A DNA stretch of 64,000 nucleotides, from assembly GCA_900553515.1 (NCBI GenBank), contig USDN01000008.1:3869-67868 (forward strand). Direction: 5' to 3'. A program made the position numbers and the translations under genes. Below the pieces are notes generated by a model. It did no database searches. It saw nothing but the letters and a program-made list of their open reading frames with translations, and was not told the origin of the DNA. Source of the DNA: an uncultured Blautia sp. (GTDB lineage: Bacteria; Bacillota; Clostridia; Lachnospirales; Lachnospiraceae). This document shows, in pieces, positions 50,734 to 59,377 of the stretch (positions within the stretch are counted from its first letter, which is position 1; each line of letters starts with the position of its first letter).

Positions 50734-51561
50734 TTATCCCAAAATTCCGGTGACTCCGAGCACTAAACCAATCAGTACTAGAATTAGCATAACGATCGTA
50801 GATTTCATTTGTTTATTTTTTAATAGGTATAATGTCAACAAAGTAATTCCAAGAGGAAGACCTCCAAGTAATAGTTTGTCCAGAATATCTGTCTGTAAAG
50901 CCAGTTCTGAAGTTCCTACTTTAATTATCATATTAGACTGTGCAGTGACATAATTTGCAGTTAGTGAACCAAGCACTGTAGCTCCCATAATAGATGCCGC
51001 CTGAATTAGTTGCTTCATTTTTCCACCGCTTAAAATTGCTTCTACGCCGGCTTTTCCTGTTGTATAACCTTTCATATACATAAAATATGCAAGGGGATAC
51101 ATAACTGCAGCCATAATCAGTGCAAATACTAAAGCACCTATCACATTTCCTCCAGAAGCAATACTGATACCAACTGCAAGAGCAATCGGCTGTAAAGTTC
51201 CCTGCCATAAAGTATCACCAATACCTGCCATCGGTCCCATTAAGCCAGTTTTTATACTGTTAATTGCTTCGTCATCAATATCTGCACCATTGGCACGTTC
51301 TTCTTCCATTGCAATAACCATACCATTGATAATACCGCCAAAATGAGGCTCTGTATTATAAAAGGACATGTGCCTTTTCATAAATTTTTTCTGCTCTTCT
51401 TTGTCTCCCGGATAAAGTTTTTCTGGTAAATGAGACATGGATTGCAATATTCCACTAGCCTGTAAGCGCTCATAATTATAATTAGAATGTGAGAAAAAAG
51501 TCCATTTCCAAAATGCTTTTACTACATCTTTTCTACTTAATTCAACTTTACGTTCTTCCAT
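50734..51561 (-). CDS. PTS mannose/fructose/sorbose-family subunit IID
   Basis: A 275-residue EIID: typical W-T-F-F-S-H-S-N-Y-N-Y-E-R-L-Q-A-S-G near 18-35, G-L-M-G-P-M-A-G-I-G-D-T-L near 109-121, and C-terminal membrane helices. With IIC it forms the sugar channel of mannose-type PTS. It lies between IIC (13 nt) and the dehydrogenase gene (17 nt). Confidence 0.93.
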   Translation of the reverse strand: MEERKVELSRKDVVKAFWKWTFFSHSNYNYERLQASGILQSMSHLPEKLYPGDKEEQKKFMKRHMSFYNTEPHFGGIINGMVIAMEEERANGADIDDEAINSIKTGLMGPMAGIGDTLWQGTLQPIALAVGISIASGGNVIGALVFALIMAAVMYPLAYFMYMKGYTTGKAGVEAILSGGKMKQLIQAASIMGATVLGSLTANYVTAQSNMIIKVGTSELALQTDILDKLLLGGLPLGITLLTLYLLKNKQMKSTIVMLILVLIGLVLGVTGILG

Positions 51562-51573
51562 GCGGAGCCTCCT

Positions 51574-52380
51574 TTAAATAAAATCCTCATCATAATCATC
51601 CGTATTGGCTGGGGCAATTACGGCCTGTTTTTCCGTTTTTGAAATTAAATCTGTATAAATATATGCGACGATTCCAGAGATAATTGCAATTGGCATGGTT
51701 TCCAATCCAAGATACACAGCAATGATAAATCCAAGGATATACCACATGAGAATGCCAGGTTTTGTAATTGCACGTAAATTCATTGCGATACCAATTGCCG
51801 GAAGAATACCGCCTATCACTTCCAAAGTCTGCAAGGGACGTCCTTCCAAAATTCCAATGATTTCTGTTACAATTCCTGATCCAAAGTAGCATCCCAATGC
51901 CACAGGAACTGCTCCTAATAAAAGAGCTACAATTTGCGGAGGAACAATGTGAAGAAACTGGGCTTTTTTCATGTTTCCGTCTTCTACTGCCTGATCAATC
52001 ATATGTACAAAAAATACGTCAATTGTCATATGGAGTACCCAGATGATAGTTCCTAAAAGTCCTATTGGAACTGCCATTGCAATTGCTGCTTCAGGTTTTA
52101 CACCTGCTGCCATAGCCAGTGCTGTTCCAAGTGTTCCTGCCAGTCCCGGGTCTGTTGGAGGAGCTCCGCCAGCGGAAATATATGCAATAAATGGGAGCTG
52201 GATTGCAGCACCAATAATCGCACCTTGGACGGGATTACCTAAAATACATCCGACCAGCACACCTGCTACTAAAGGTTTCTGTAGAAGTGTACTGCCAAGA
52301 AGGGTAGTCCAAGGAGTACCATTAATACCCAGGTAATACACTAAACCAATTAAAATCGCCTGTACTAATGAAATTGTCAT
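51574..52380 (-). CDS. PTS mannose/fructose/sorbose-family subunit IIC
   Basis: A 268-residue EIIC with about seven to eight membrane helices and the family motif Q-A-I-L-I-G-L-V-Y-Y-L near the start and G-C-I-L-G-N-P-V-Q-G near 48-57. Start at 52380 follows GGAGG; in-frame codons further upstream overlap that site. Confidence 0.93.
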   Translation of the reverse strand: MTISLVQAILIGLVYYLGINGTPWTTLLGSTLLQKPLVAGVLVGCILGNPVQGAIIGAAIQLPFIAYISAGGAPPTDPGLAGTLGTALAMAAGVKPEAAIAMAVPIGLLGTIIWVLHMTIDVFFVHMIDQAVEDGNMKKAQFLHIVPPQIVALLLGAVPVALGCYFGSGIVTEIIGILEGRPLQTLEVIGGILPAIGIAMNLRAITKPGILMWYILGFIIAVYLGLETMPIAIISGIVAYIYTDLISKTEKQAVIAPANTDDYDEDFI

Positions 52381-52403
52381 AATTTTCCTCCTTCTCAATT
52401 CTT

Positions 52404-52880
52404 TTACAGCAATTTTTCTACATCTACGGCTGTATCTTCTGCAATAATCTGTATTTCTACTTTACAGCCAGATCTAATAATCTTTTTTATCATTTCCTTC
52501 TCTTCTTCAGAAGCAGAAATGTTCTTATAAAACTTTTCACGATTCGAAGCAGCTCCCATTCCGCCGATATTAATTTTTTCAAATTTTACGCCAAAATCCA
52601 TCATCTTACAGATAGTTGCGGGATATTTTACGAGAATAATTACCCTGTCTGTATCAGGAAAACCTTTAAGTAACCTTGCCGCCGCCTTCTCGGCTGTAAA
52701 TACACCAAGACCCACATTCTTCGGAACTGCATTTTTTAATACTGTTTTTAAAAACGGATCAGCTGCTGATTTATCGTCTACTACCATGATCTTTGTAGCA
52801 CTGGTATAATTTAGCCAAGATGTCATGACTTGCCCATGAATTAAACGATCATCGATTCTCGTTAGTACAATATTTTTCAT
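52404..52880 (-). CDS. PTS mannose/fructose/sorbose-family subunit IIB
   Basis: A 158-residue EIIB. The phospho-His is His15 in RIDDRLIHGQVMTSW, and K-I-M-V-V-D-D near 31-37 is family-typical. It transfers phosphate from IIA to the incoming sugar. Confidence 0.95.
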   Translation of the reverse strand: MKNIVLTRIDDRLIHGQVMTSWLNYTSATKIMVVDDKSAADPFLKTVLKNAVPKNVGLGVFTAEKAAARLLKGFPDTDRVIILVKYPATICKMMDFGVKFEKINIGGMGAASNREKFYKNISASEEEKEMIKKIIRSGCKVEIQIIAEDTAVDVEKLL

Positions 52881-52895
52881 GTTTTTCCTCCCTAT

Positions 52896-53330
52896 CTAAA
52901 ACTCTTCTTCATTTTTGGTTTCGGTACATAGTTCTTTGTATTTTTCGTGTAATAACAGCTGCCCCTCTGTTCCTGTTTTTAAACATGTCTCACAAAGTGT
53001 TTGTACTGTTTGCCCTTCCCGCATCATCACTGCTTCTACCAACATTGGCATATTGACCCCAGTGATTGCCAGTACTTCTTGTTTTTCTGACATTAATTTC
53101 ATGAGCATATTCGCCGGGCTTCCGCCCAAAATATCAACAAGAGCGAGAACACCTTCTCCTTGATCCAATTCTTCGTACGCGTTACGAATTTTCTCATAAA
53201 ATTCATCGATTCCATCGCCATGATAAAGACCGATTGTTTTCACATTTTCTTGTTTTCCTGCAATAAGTTCTACTGCGTTCAACAAACCTTCAGCAAATTT
53301 TCCATGTGTTGCAATTAATATACCAATCAC
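52896..53330 (-). CDS. PTS mannose/fructose/sorbose-family subunit IIA
   Basis: A 144-residue EIIA domain with phospho-His in LIATHGKFAEGL (His9) and the D-I-L-G-G-S-P-A-N motif near 67-75. Start is GTG 53330, with AGGAGG 8 nt upstream. First gene of the PTS operon; transcription presumably starts in the AT-rich region upstream, under the RpiR regulator. Confidence 0.93.
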   Translation of the reverse strand: MIGILIATHGKFAEGLLNAVELIAGKQENVKTIGLYHGDGIDEFYEKIRNAYEELDQGEGVLALVDILGGSPANMLMKLMSEKQEVLAITGVNMPMLVEAVMMREGQTVQTLCETCLKTGTEGQLLLHEKYKELCTETKNEEEF

Positions 53331-53509
53331 TTGAAGACCTCCTTTTTTCTGCTTTTGATAATTTTATTTTATCAGATATTTTTTGAAAATGTTTTCGTGT
53401 TTTTATCTACAATATTAGTGACTTTTCTTGTTTTTCCTTATAAAAAGGGCATTTTTAACTGTAAAGGTTTATGAAAATTATTTCTTTCGATTTTTAAAAT
53501 TGGTAAAAA
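53331..53509 (-). promoter_or_regulatory. PTS operon promoter region
   Basis: An AT-rich region with a minus-strand TAAAAT candidate -10 near 53362-53370. The inverted repeat GAAAA-TG-TTTTC (53385-53396) is cre-like, but its central CG is replaced by TG. It would sit near the -35, so it could be a catabolite or RpiR operator. Confidence 0.4.
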
Positions 53510-53558
53510 TAATAAAAACCCCTCGTTTATTCTTTCATATTTCTAAAGAATAAACGAG
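53510..53558 (-). terminator. Terminator of the rpiR-type gene
   Basis: A perfect 14-bp stem (53522-53535 with 53545-53558, 9-nt loop) followed, in the minus direction, by GGGGTTTTTATT. It separates the regulator from the PTS operon. Confidence 0.92.
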
Positions 53559-53565
53559 AGGATAT

Positions 53566-54303
53566 TTAAAGCATTAAGTAGTCAATCAGGGTTCTGGATA
53601 TAATATGAAGGGGAAGACGTGACATTATATTAAATTCTTCGATCATGCTATTATTTTTATTTCCTCCAAATACAGACACATCTGAATATTTTTCCAGAGA
53701 AGTTCCCTGAATGCAACAACAGGTAATTACAATTGCACCATTTTCTTTTGCAAATCTCGCTGACAGCTCCAATTCAGGAGTACTGTTTTTTACAGTAAAA
53801 ATAATAACAACATTATCTTTTTTGAAGAGTTTATGAGAATTTTTCATAATCTGGGAGTCTGAAAGAAGATAGGCGTTATATCCTAAAAGCTGCAGCTGAA
53901 ATTCAAAGTCTCTGGCGATTAGTGCCGTTGTACCTCTTGCAAGGATATAAATTTTTTCTGAGAATTTTATATATCGAATAATTTTCAGTATCGTGTCTAC
54001 TTTTAGGGTTTCAATTGTCTTTTTACATTCTGATAAGGAGCGATTGAAAATTTCATTAACAATTTCTCCCTCTACGGCATAATCCATTTTTACAGATACT
54101 CGATATTTCAATTCTGCTATACCAGAAAAACCACATTTACGAACTGCTCTTGATACTGTAGCTGGCGAAGTAAAACTTTCATCTGCAATTTCGTTAATAG
54201 ATCTTTGCGGAATCAGTTCTTCGTGTTCGTTCAGCCAATCAATCACTCCTTGTTCAGAAGCGGTCAAAGCCTTTTTCGCTTCTTTTGTAATTTCAATAAT
54301 CAT
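53566..54303 (-). CDS. RpiR/MurR-family transcriptional regulator
   Basis: A 245-residue regulator: N-terminal HTH_6 (T-A-S-E-Q-G-V-I-D near 14; S-P-A-T-V-S-R-A-V-R-K-C-G-F near 46-59) and a C-terminal SIS sugar-phosphate-binding domain (about 100-235). Probably controls the adjacent PTS operon in response to a phosphosugar. It has its own terminator and upstream region. Confidence 0.9.
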   Translation of the reverse strand: MIIEITKEAKKALTASEQGVIDWLNEHEELIPQRSINEIADESFTSPATVSRAVRKCGFSGIAELKYRVSVKMDYAVEGEIVNEIFNRSLSECKKTIETLKVDTILKIIRYIKFSEKIYILARGTTALIARDFEFQLQLLGYNAYLLSDSQIMKNSHKLFKKDNVVIIFTVKNSTPELELSARFAKENGAIVITCCCIQGTSLEKYSDVSVFGGNKNNSMIEEFNIMSRLPLHIISRTLIDYLML

Positions 54304-54564
54304 ATCTACTCTCCATTCAGACTTATTTTAATTTTAACAGACAATTTACGCATTTATAATTATATCCATTACACTTTTTGTTGTCAATATTTCTATATTT
54401 TCTGATTTATCCTGTGATTTTCACTTTTTAAATTATGAACTTAAGTTGTTATCCTGAAGTAAAAAGGTATACCCTAGCGAGCCGATTTATCTGAATGTGA
54501 CAAAGGAAATCCTGAAAAACATAAGATTCTAGTAAAATAAATCGTAAGAAATACCTTTGTGTAA
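54304..54564. other. AT-rich intergenic region upstream of the RpiR gene
   Basis: No gene seen. The first 120 nt are very AT-rich and must hold the rpiR promoter. The right part grades into a gene remnant. Confidence 0.45.
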
Positions 54565-54696
54565 ATCCTCAGAGAAGAGCAGGAAGATCTGGTTCTGTTA
54601 GATAATTATTTCGATTTGAATGGAGACAGCAGGACTATAGAAATTCTCAGAGGAAAACCGGAAGGAATCCGTCTTCGCAGTGTGTGGGATATTTGA
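54565..54696 (+). pseudogene. 3' gene remnant, 43 codons
   Basis: An open frame without start reads ILREEQEDLVLLDNYF... and ends ...GIRLRSVWDI-stop. Composition is protein-like and higher in GC than the PTS block. It ends 21 nt before the left end of the IS element. It is likely the tail of a gene truncated when the PTS block arrived. Family not recognised. Confidence 0.4.
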
Positions 54697-54717
54697 TAAA
54701 TTAACAGGCAATCAAAA

Positions 54718-56695
54718 GGGGCTGTCGGGAAATAGATAGTTCCAAACAGGGGCAGATATGACTCATGCGAGTCATGCCTGCCCCTGAAAATTTTTTATAA
54801 AAAGAGAAAAAGATGACTAACGACAACCACCTTTTTCTCCGTTCCATGTTACAATGGAACTATACTAACCAAGGATTATTATAACGACTTTTTTGAAATT
54901 GGGCAACAGAAAATTAACTTCAGCTTCTTCGAATTGAGGTTACCCGATGACGATCCCGTCTATACCCTGAAAAAAGTGATGGAGGAATTAGATTTTTCAG
55001 GTCTGTTGACCGTATTGTGGACTTATGCCAGAGGGATCTTGCCTTTATCTGGCTGACAAAGGGGCAGACCCCAAAAAGAGATGCCTTTTACGATTTTAAA
55101 GGAAAAAAACTGACGGGAGAGGTCCTGGATGAACTGAATTACCAGTTTATGCGTCGTATGGAAAAAGAAGGGCTGGTCACGCTGAAAGAGCTTTATATTG
55201 ATGGAACAAAGATCGAAGCAAATGCAAACAGATATACGTTCGTCTGGCGGGGCAGCCTGAACTATCACCTTGCCAATCTGCTGGACACGGTAGATTCCCT
55301 TTATACAAAGTACAATGGCTTTTTGCTTGAGAATGGATATGGATCCAAATATGATCCTGGAGATGCCCGGATGTTTGTGATCGAAGGAATGGACAGGGTT
55401 CGAAAGGTCATCGAAGAGAACAGGAAACGGAAACTGACAAAGCATAAGAAGATCGCCAACAGCACCATCATTGAGATCGATCACTGTTCCCCGCTTGAGA
55501 TCCTGAAGCTGCAGAAAAACCTACTGCGAATTGCGCAAGGAGAAGGGATCGGATTTGTTTACGGGAAAGGGAAGCATAAACCGGAAATCCAGAAGCTCTA
55601 CGAGGAACTGGAAATCTGTGGTGAACGTCTCATGGGCTATAAAGAATGTTTTGAGATCATGGGAAAAGACCGCAACAGTTATTCCAAGACCGATTTGGGA
55701 GCAACCTTCATGCGGATGAAAGAAGACCATATGCTGAACGGGCAGCTAAAGCCGGCATACAATGTCCAGATCGCAGTAGAGAATTATTTTATTATCCATG
55801 GATATGTAAGCAATGATCGGACAGACTACAATACTCTGATCTCTGTTCTGGAAAAGCACAAGAAAGCGTTGGGGGATACCCTGGAGGCGGTGACTGCCGA
55901 CAGCGGCTGCTGTAGTGAGAAAAACCTGCTGTATCTGAAAGAAAATGGGATTCGCAGCTATATCAGGCTTCAGGATCATGAGAAGCGGAAGACACGGGCA
56001 TATAAAGAAGACATTGGAAAGTATTACAACATGACATACGCCGTTTTTGAAGACGGGCATTATTATATCTGCCATGATGGGAGGGAGCTGCGCTATATCC
56101 GGACAGAGAGCAAAGAGCAGGAGGGATACACCCAGACGGTGGAAGTCTATGGCTGTGCAGACTGCAGCGGCTGTGAGCATAAAACCAAATGTCTTTATAA
56201 ATACAATGCCCAAAAGAATCCGGATCGAAATAAAGTGATGAAGATCAACAAACGGTGGGAAGAACTTCGGGAAGAGTCCAACGCGAATATCCAGAGTGAC
56301 GAAGGGATCCTGAAACGACAGACCCGGTCAATACAGACAGAGGGGCACTTTGGAGATATCAAAGAGAATGAAAACTTCCGTCGTTTTCATTACCGTTCAA
56401 CGGAAAAAGTATATAAAGAGTTCATGCTGTATGCCATAGGACGGAACATTATGAAATATCATCGCTTTTTACATCAGGAGATCGAAAAAATTGGAGAGAA
56501 AAGGAGCAGAAAGCAGCTTAAGCGATCGAGTTCTCTGAAAAAACCGGCTAAGGGGCTTTTGCGCTCTAAAATAGCGCTTATAAAAAGGATGAGACAATCC
56601 CCAGTAGAATTCTGACTCTAAAAAAGTCCGCATTCTGTGGGATTGCCTCATCCTTGCTTGTCAAGGGTTAAAAATCGGTATTAACCGACAGCCCC
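54718..56695 (+). mobile_element. IS1182-family insertion sequence, decayed
   Basis: About 1.98 kb bounded by the inverted repeats GGGGCTGTCGG (54718-54728) and CCGACAGCCCC (56685-56695). Inside the left end, a hairpin (CAGGGGCAG 54747-54755 with CTGCCCCTG 54778-54786, inner GACTC/GAGTC) would block read-through into the transposase. No clear target-site duplication is visible. The transposase is disrupted. Confidence 0.85.
54813..56615 (+). pseudogene. IS1182-family transposase, frameshifted and internally deleted
   Basis: The N-terminus MTNDNHLFLRSMLQWNYTN is at 54813, but the frame breaks near 54875, where one extra base seems present. A second frame carries ...DFFEIGQQKINFSFFELRLP (in part) to ...FSGLLT near 55006. 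There about 35 residues expected for the family are missing and the frame changes again. From about 55010 the remainder (DLCQRDLAFIWLTKGQTPKRDAF...) is intact to 56615, including the DDE-domain region and zinc-type C-x2-C-x2-C cluster near 56155-56190. It is inactive unless supplied in trans. Confidence 0.88.
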
Positions 56696-56745
56696 GTTAT
56701 TGTGTGTCTGTCATGAAGCACGAAAGTTGATTATAGGTTCAGCGT

Positions 56746-57546
56746 TTATCTGGGGATCTTCAGAGTATTTCCTGCGTAGATAAGATCCGGATCAGAGATA
56801 TGATTCAGCTCTGTCAGTTTCTGTACGGTGGTGTTGTATCTTTTGGCGATGGAGGTTAGAGTATCTCCGGATTGAATGGTATAAAGAAAATAATCCGAAG
56901 GCTTCGGATCGTCATGTTCCGGACAGGGAGATTCACTGGATCCCGGCCGTGTCGGATATGTTTTATAAAATACGTCAAGATCTACGTTTCCGGAAATTCC
57001 GGGAACCTGACCTTTGGAGCTGTACTGCCATCCTATACCTACAGGCGGGCGCAGAGATTCTACCAGAGTTCCCCGGTCGTTATAGGGATAAGCTGCCAGC
57101 CAGTAATCGTAGGGAAGACTTTTGGTGTCCAGTACATGATAGTACCAGTCAGTGTTGCAGTAGATGCCAAAAAGATATCCGCCGTCAAGAATAACGCGGC
57201 GGAAGGCTTTTACGATTCTGGTGATGGAAGCGGAACCGAGAGCGCGCTGACGGGACCATTCCAGATCATAAAAAACAGGAAAATCAAGAGGCCGTCCTGC
57301 CAGTATCTCCAGGACTTTTTCTGCCTCTTCCCGGGCCTGGGCTTCGTTCAGGGCATAGCTGTATTTGTAGACGCCGACTCTTATGCCGTAATAACGCAGA
57401 CCTTTATAATTTTTTTCAAAAGAAGGATCAATTCTGTTCTGAGACTGAGAGATACGCAAAATTGCAGCTTTGATTCCGGAATCTGCAATTGCGGAATAGC
57501 TGGTAACAGGGTTGTAGGAGCTGAGATCAATTCCTTTTATTTCCAT
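56746..57546 (-). CDS. GH25 lysozyme with C-terminal LysM
   Basis: A 266-residue muramidase. The GH25 catalytic domain (about residues 1-195) begins MEIKGIDLSSYNP with Asp6, and has F-Y-D-L-E-W near 95-100 supplying the Asp/Glu pair. A single LysM domain (about 220-265: Y-T-I-Q-S-G-D-T-L-T-S-I-A-K-R-Y) binds peptidoglycan. No signal peptide is visible from this start, so secretion route is unclear. Upstream in-frame codons to 57693 give a hydrophobic stretch, but without a ribosome binding site. Confidence 0.87.
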   Translation of the reverse strand: MEIKGIDLSSYNPVTSYSAIADSGIKAAILRISQSQNRIDPSFEKNYKGLRYYGIRVGVYKYSYALNEAQAREEAEKVLEILAGRPLDFPVFYDLEWSRQRALGSASITRIVKAFRRVILDGGYLFGIYCNTDWYYHVLDTKSLPYDYWLAAYPYNDRGTLVESLRPPVGIGWQYSSKGQVPGISGNVDLDVFYKTYPTRPGSSESPCPEHDDPKPSDYFLYTIQSGDTLTSIAKRYNTTVQKLTELNHISDPDLIYAGNTLKIPR

Positions 57547-57727
57547 AAGAACCTCGGAAAATGAAATGTTTTTCTTTAAAGTATGCGTAATATGACAATG
57601 GGGTGAAAATAAGTTCTGAAATAATTGTCCGTACAGAGATATGGAAATCGGGACATGCCCAGAGAACAGGAATAGAGAAAAGCAGCTGTGCATAAGATAT
57701 GGAGAACATACAGAGCAGGCGGCAGAA

Positions 57728-58357
57728 ATGACATATTTATGGGGCGGTATGCTTCTGATCGGAATTTTATACGGTGGATTTACAGGAAATTTTCAGGCGG
57801 TAACAGAAGCGGTAGTTTCTTCGGCAGAGGAGGCAGTCAGTCTCTGCATCGCCATGGCGGGGATCACCGCTATGTGGACCGGGATCATGAAGATTGCGGA
57901 AAATACCGGGCTGGTTTCACAGCTGGCAGGGAAAATGCGCCCGATACTGAAGTTTCTGTTTCCACGTCTGGATCCGGATTCTCCTGCCTGCCATTATATT
58001 TCTCTGAATTTTTTATCAAATTTATTCGGAATCTCCTGGGCGAGTACCAGCGCCGGACTTTGCGCCATGAGAGAACTGTCGGCGCTGGAAGAGAAAAGGA
58101 GGAACGAAACGCCGCCACAGGGAAAAAGCGTACAAATACAGGATTCTCATACTGCCAGCCGGGAGATGTGTACCTTTCTTATCATTAATGTTTCTTCTCT
58201 GCAGCTGATCCCTGTGAATATTATTGCTTACCGTGCCAGATATGGAAGCGTGGATCCGACGGCTATCGTAGGGTCTGCCATACTGGCGACAGCGGTAAGT
58301 ACAGCAGTGGCGGTAATATTTTGTAAGATCATGGATCACAGAAGGGGTGTTTCCTGA
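57728..58357 (+). CDS. spmA: Spore maturation protein A (SpmA)
   Basis: A 209-residue membrane protein with the nucleoside-recognition/Gate domain. It follows the SpmA pattern: Y-L-W-G-G-M-L-L-I-G-I-L-Y-G-G at the start, AVSLCIAMAGITAMWTG near 38-54, M-C-T-F-L-I-I-N-V-S-S-L-Q-L-I-P-V-N near 147-164, and DPTAIVGSAILATAVST near 177-193. It is needed for spore core dehydration in Bacillus. SpmB, usually the next gene, is absent here; the next gene is convergent and overlaps by 22 nt. Confidence 0.9.
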   Translation: MTYLWGGMLLIGILYGGFTGNFQAVTEAVVSSAEEAVSLCIAMAGITAMWTGIMKIAENTGLVSQLAGKMRPILKFLFPRLDPDSPACHYISLNFLSNLFGISWASTSAGLCAMRELSALEEKRRNETPPQGKSVQIQDSHTASREMCTFLIINVSSLQLIPVNIIAYRARYGSVDPTAIVGSAILATAVSTAVAVIFCKIMDHRRGVS

Positions 58358-59115
58358 AATTCCCTGACATACTTTTCCGTATGTTTCTGTATCGCCTGCA
58401 TTTTCCGGGCGGTATCCGGGTCGGAATAAGGAACTCTCCGGATCAGACGTTCTATGTAGTTGTTTTCTGCAACAATGTCCATACTTTCCCGGAAATTAAG
58501 GTCAAAGATATGAACAATATAGGATACCCAGTAATCCATTTTTGTGGTACGGTCAGAGGACAGGATCGTACTGTTTCTGAAAACTGTTTCGTAGATCACG
58601 GGAGAGATTTTCAGAGCTCCGGTTTCTTTTTCAGTGATTCCCATAAAGGTCATAAAATCGTCTTCCAGCTTAACCCGGAAGTTATCCAGCTTGTCTGCGT
58701 CGCGGATCAGCTTTGCATGAAGCAGTGATCGGGGGTCAGAGACGCCCTTCAGGATAAAATCACTGTGTTTTGCAATAGCAGTGCGGATGATATCGTCCCA
58801 CTGATTTTCGTCGAGAAAATGGCGTATCAAACCTTCATGAAAAAGGATTTCCACACCATAGGCGGCATGATCCATAGTGGCAGGCTCAAAGCTGTCAAAC
58901 CGTTTCAGCTGTTCAAAACGGCCGATATCGTGAAGAAGGGCGATGATCTTTGCCAGTTCTGTATCCTCCGGGCTGAGATTTTTTCTGTGGCTTATTTCTT
59001 CTGCCTGACGGACTACGCCATAGGTATGGACGATTTTTAATTTTACTTTATCATTATTCTGGTCGTAATCTTTTAAATATTCCTGAAAGGCATGAGCGGC
59101 TTTTGCAAAATCCAT
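58336..59115 (-). CDS. HD-domain protein
   Basis: A 259-residue HD-superfamily phosphohydrolase. Metal-binding residues: H-T-Y-G-V-V near 33-38, LLHDIGR (H-D) near 66-72, H-A-A-Y-G near 87-91 and R-D-A-D-K-L-D near 144-150. It may hydrolyse a nucleotide or act in signalling. Start at 59115 follows AAGGAG; upstream in-frame residues lack a site. Confidence 0.88.
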   Translation of the reverse strand: MDFAKAAHAFQEYLKDYDQNNDKVKLKIVHTYGVVRQAEEISHRKNLSPEDTELAKIIALLHDIGRFEQLKRFDSFEPATMDHAAYGVEILFHEGLIRHFLDENQWDDIIRTAIAKHSDFILKGVSDPRSLLHAKLIRDADKLDNFRVKLEDDFMTFMGITEKETGALKISPVIYETVFRNSTILSSDRTTKMDYWVSYIVHIFDLNFRESMDIVAENNYIERLIRRVPYSDPDTARKMQAIQKHTEKYVREFQETPLL

Positions 59116-59197
59116 AATGTGACTCCTTTTCTGCTGATTTTTATACCTATATTTTATCATTTCTTACATCAGAACACTACTGTTAAAAATACGGTAC

Positions 59198-59227
59198 TTG
59201 ACGGGAAGTTTAAAAATGTGATATTAT
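59198..59227 (+). promoter_or_regulatory. Promoter of the MATE leader
   Basis: TTGACG (59198-59203), 18-nt spacer, TATTAT (59222-59227). Confidence 0.7.
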
Positions 59228-59229
59228 AC

Positions 59230-59337
59230 GACCTGAATAAAATAAAAGAAACGATCCCTCTGCCACCGGGTAAGAGGAAAAAGACGTCAGTTTTTTCGCC
59301 GTAGGTCTTAGAAAGCGAAAATGCTGGCGTTTTTATT
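59230..59337 (+). promoter_or_regulatory. Candidate guanidine-IV (mepA) riboswitch with terminator
   Basis: The leader has a hairpin CCTCT/AGAGG (59257-59261 with 59273-59277) whose loop holds GCCACCGGG. Downstream is GCCGTAGGTCTT (59299-59310), then a GC-containing hairpin ending GGCG followed by TTTTTATT (59326-59337). A two-part motif of this type overlapping a terminator before a MATE gene is how I remember the guanidine-IV (mepA) class. The match is from memory and not scored. Confidence 0.5.
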
Positions 59338-59377
59338 ATTGATCGGGAAAGTAGTAGGAAAAATAAAAGGAGGACTT

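Noticed and set aside
53384..53397. Catabolite-responsive element (cre)
   Set aside because: The central CG of the cre consensus is replaced by TG. It is kept only as a cre-like inverted repeat.
54700..56710. Target-site duplication of the IS1182-family element
   Set aside because: Flanking bases (…ATCAAAA on the left, GTTATTG… on the right) do not match, so no duplication is claimed.
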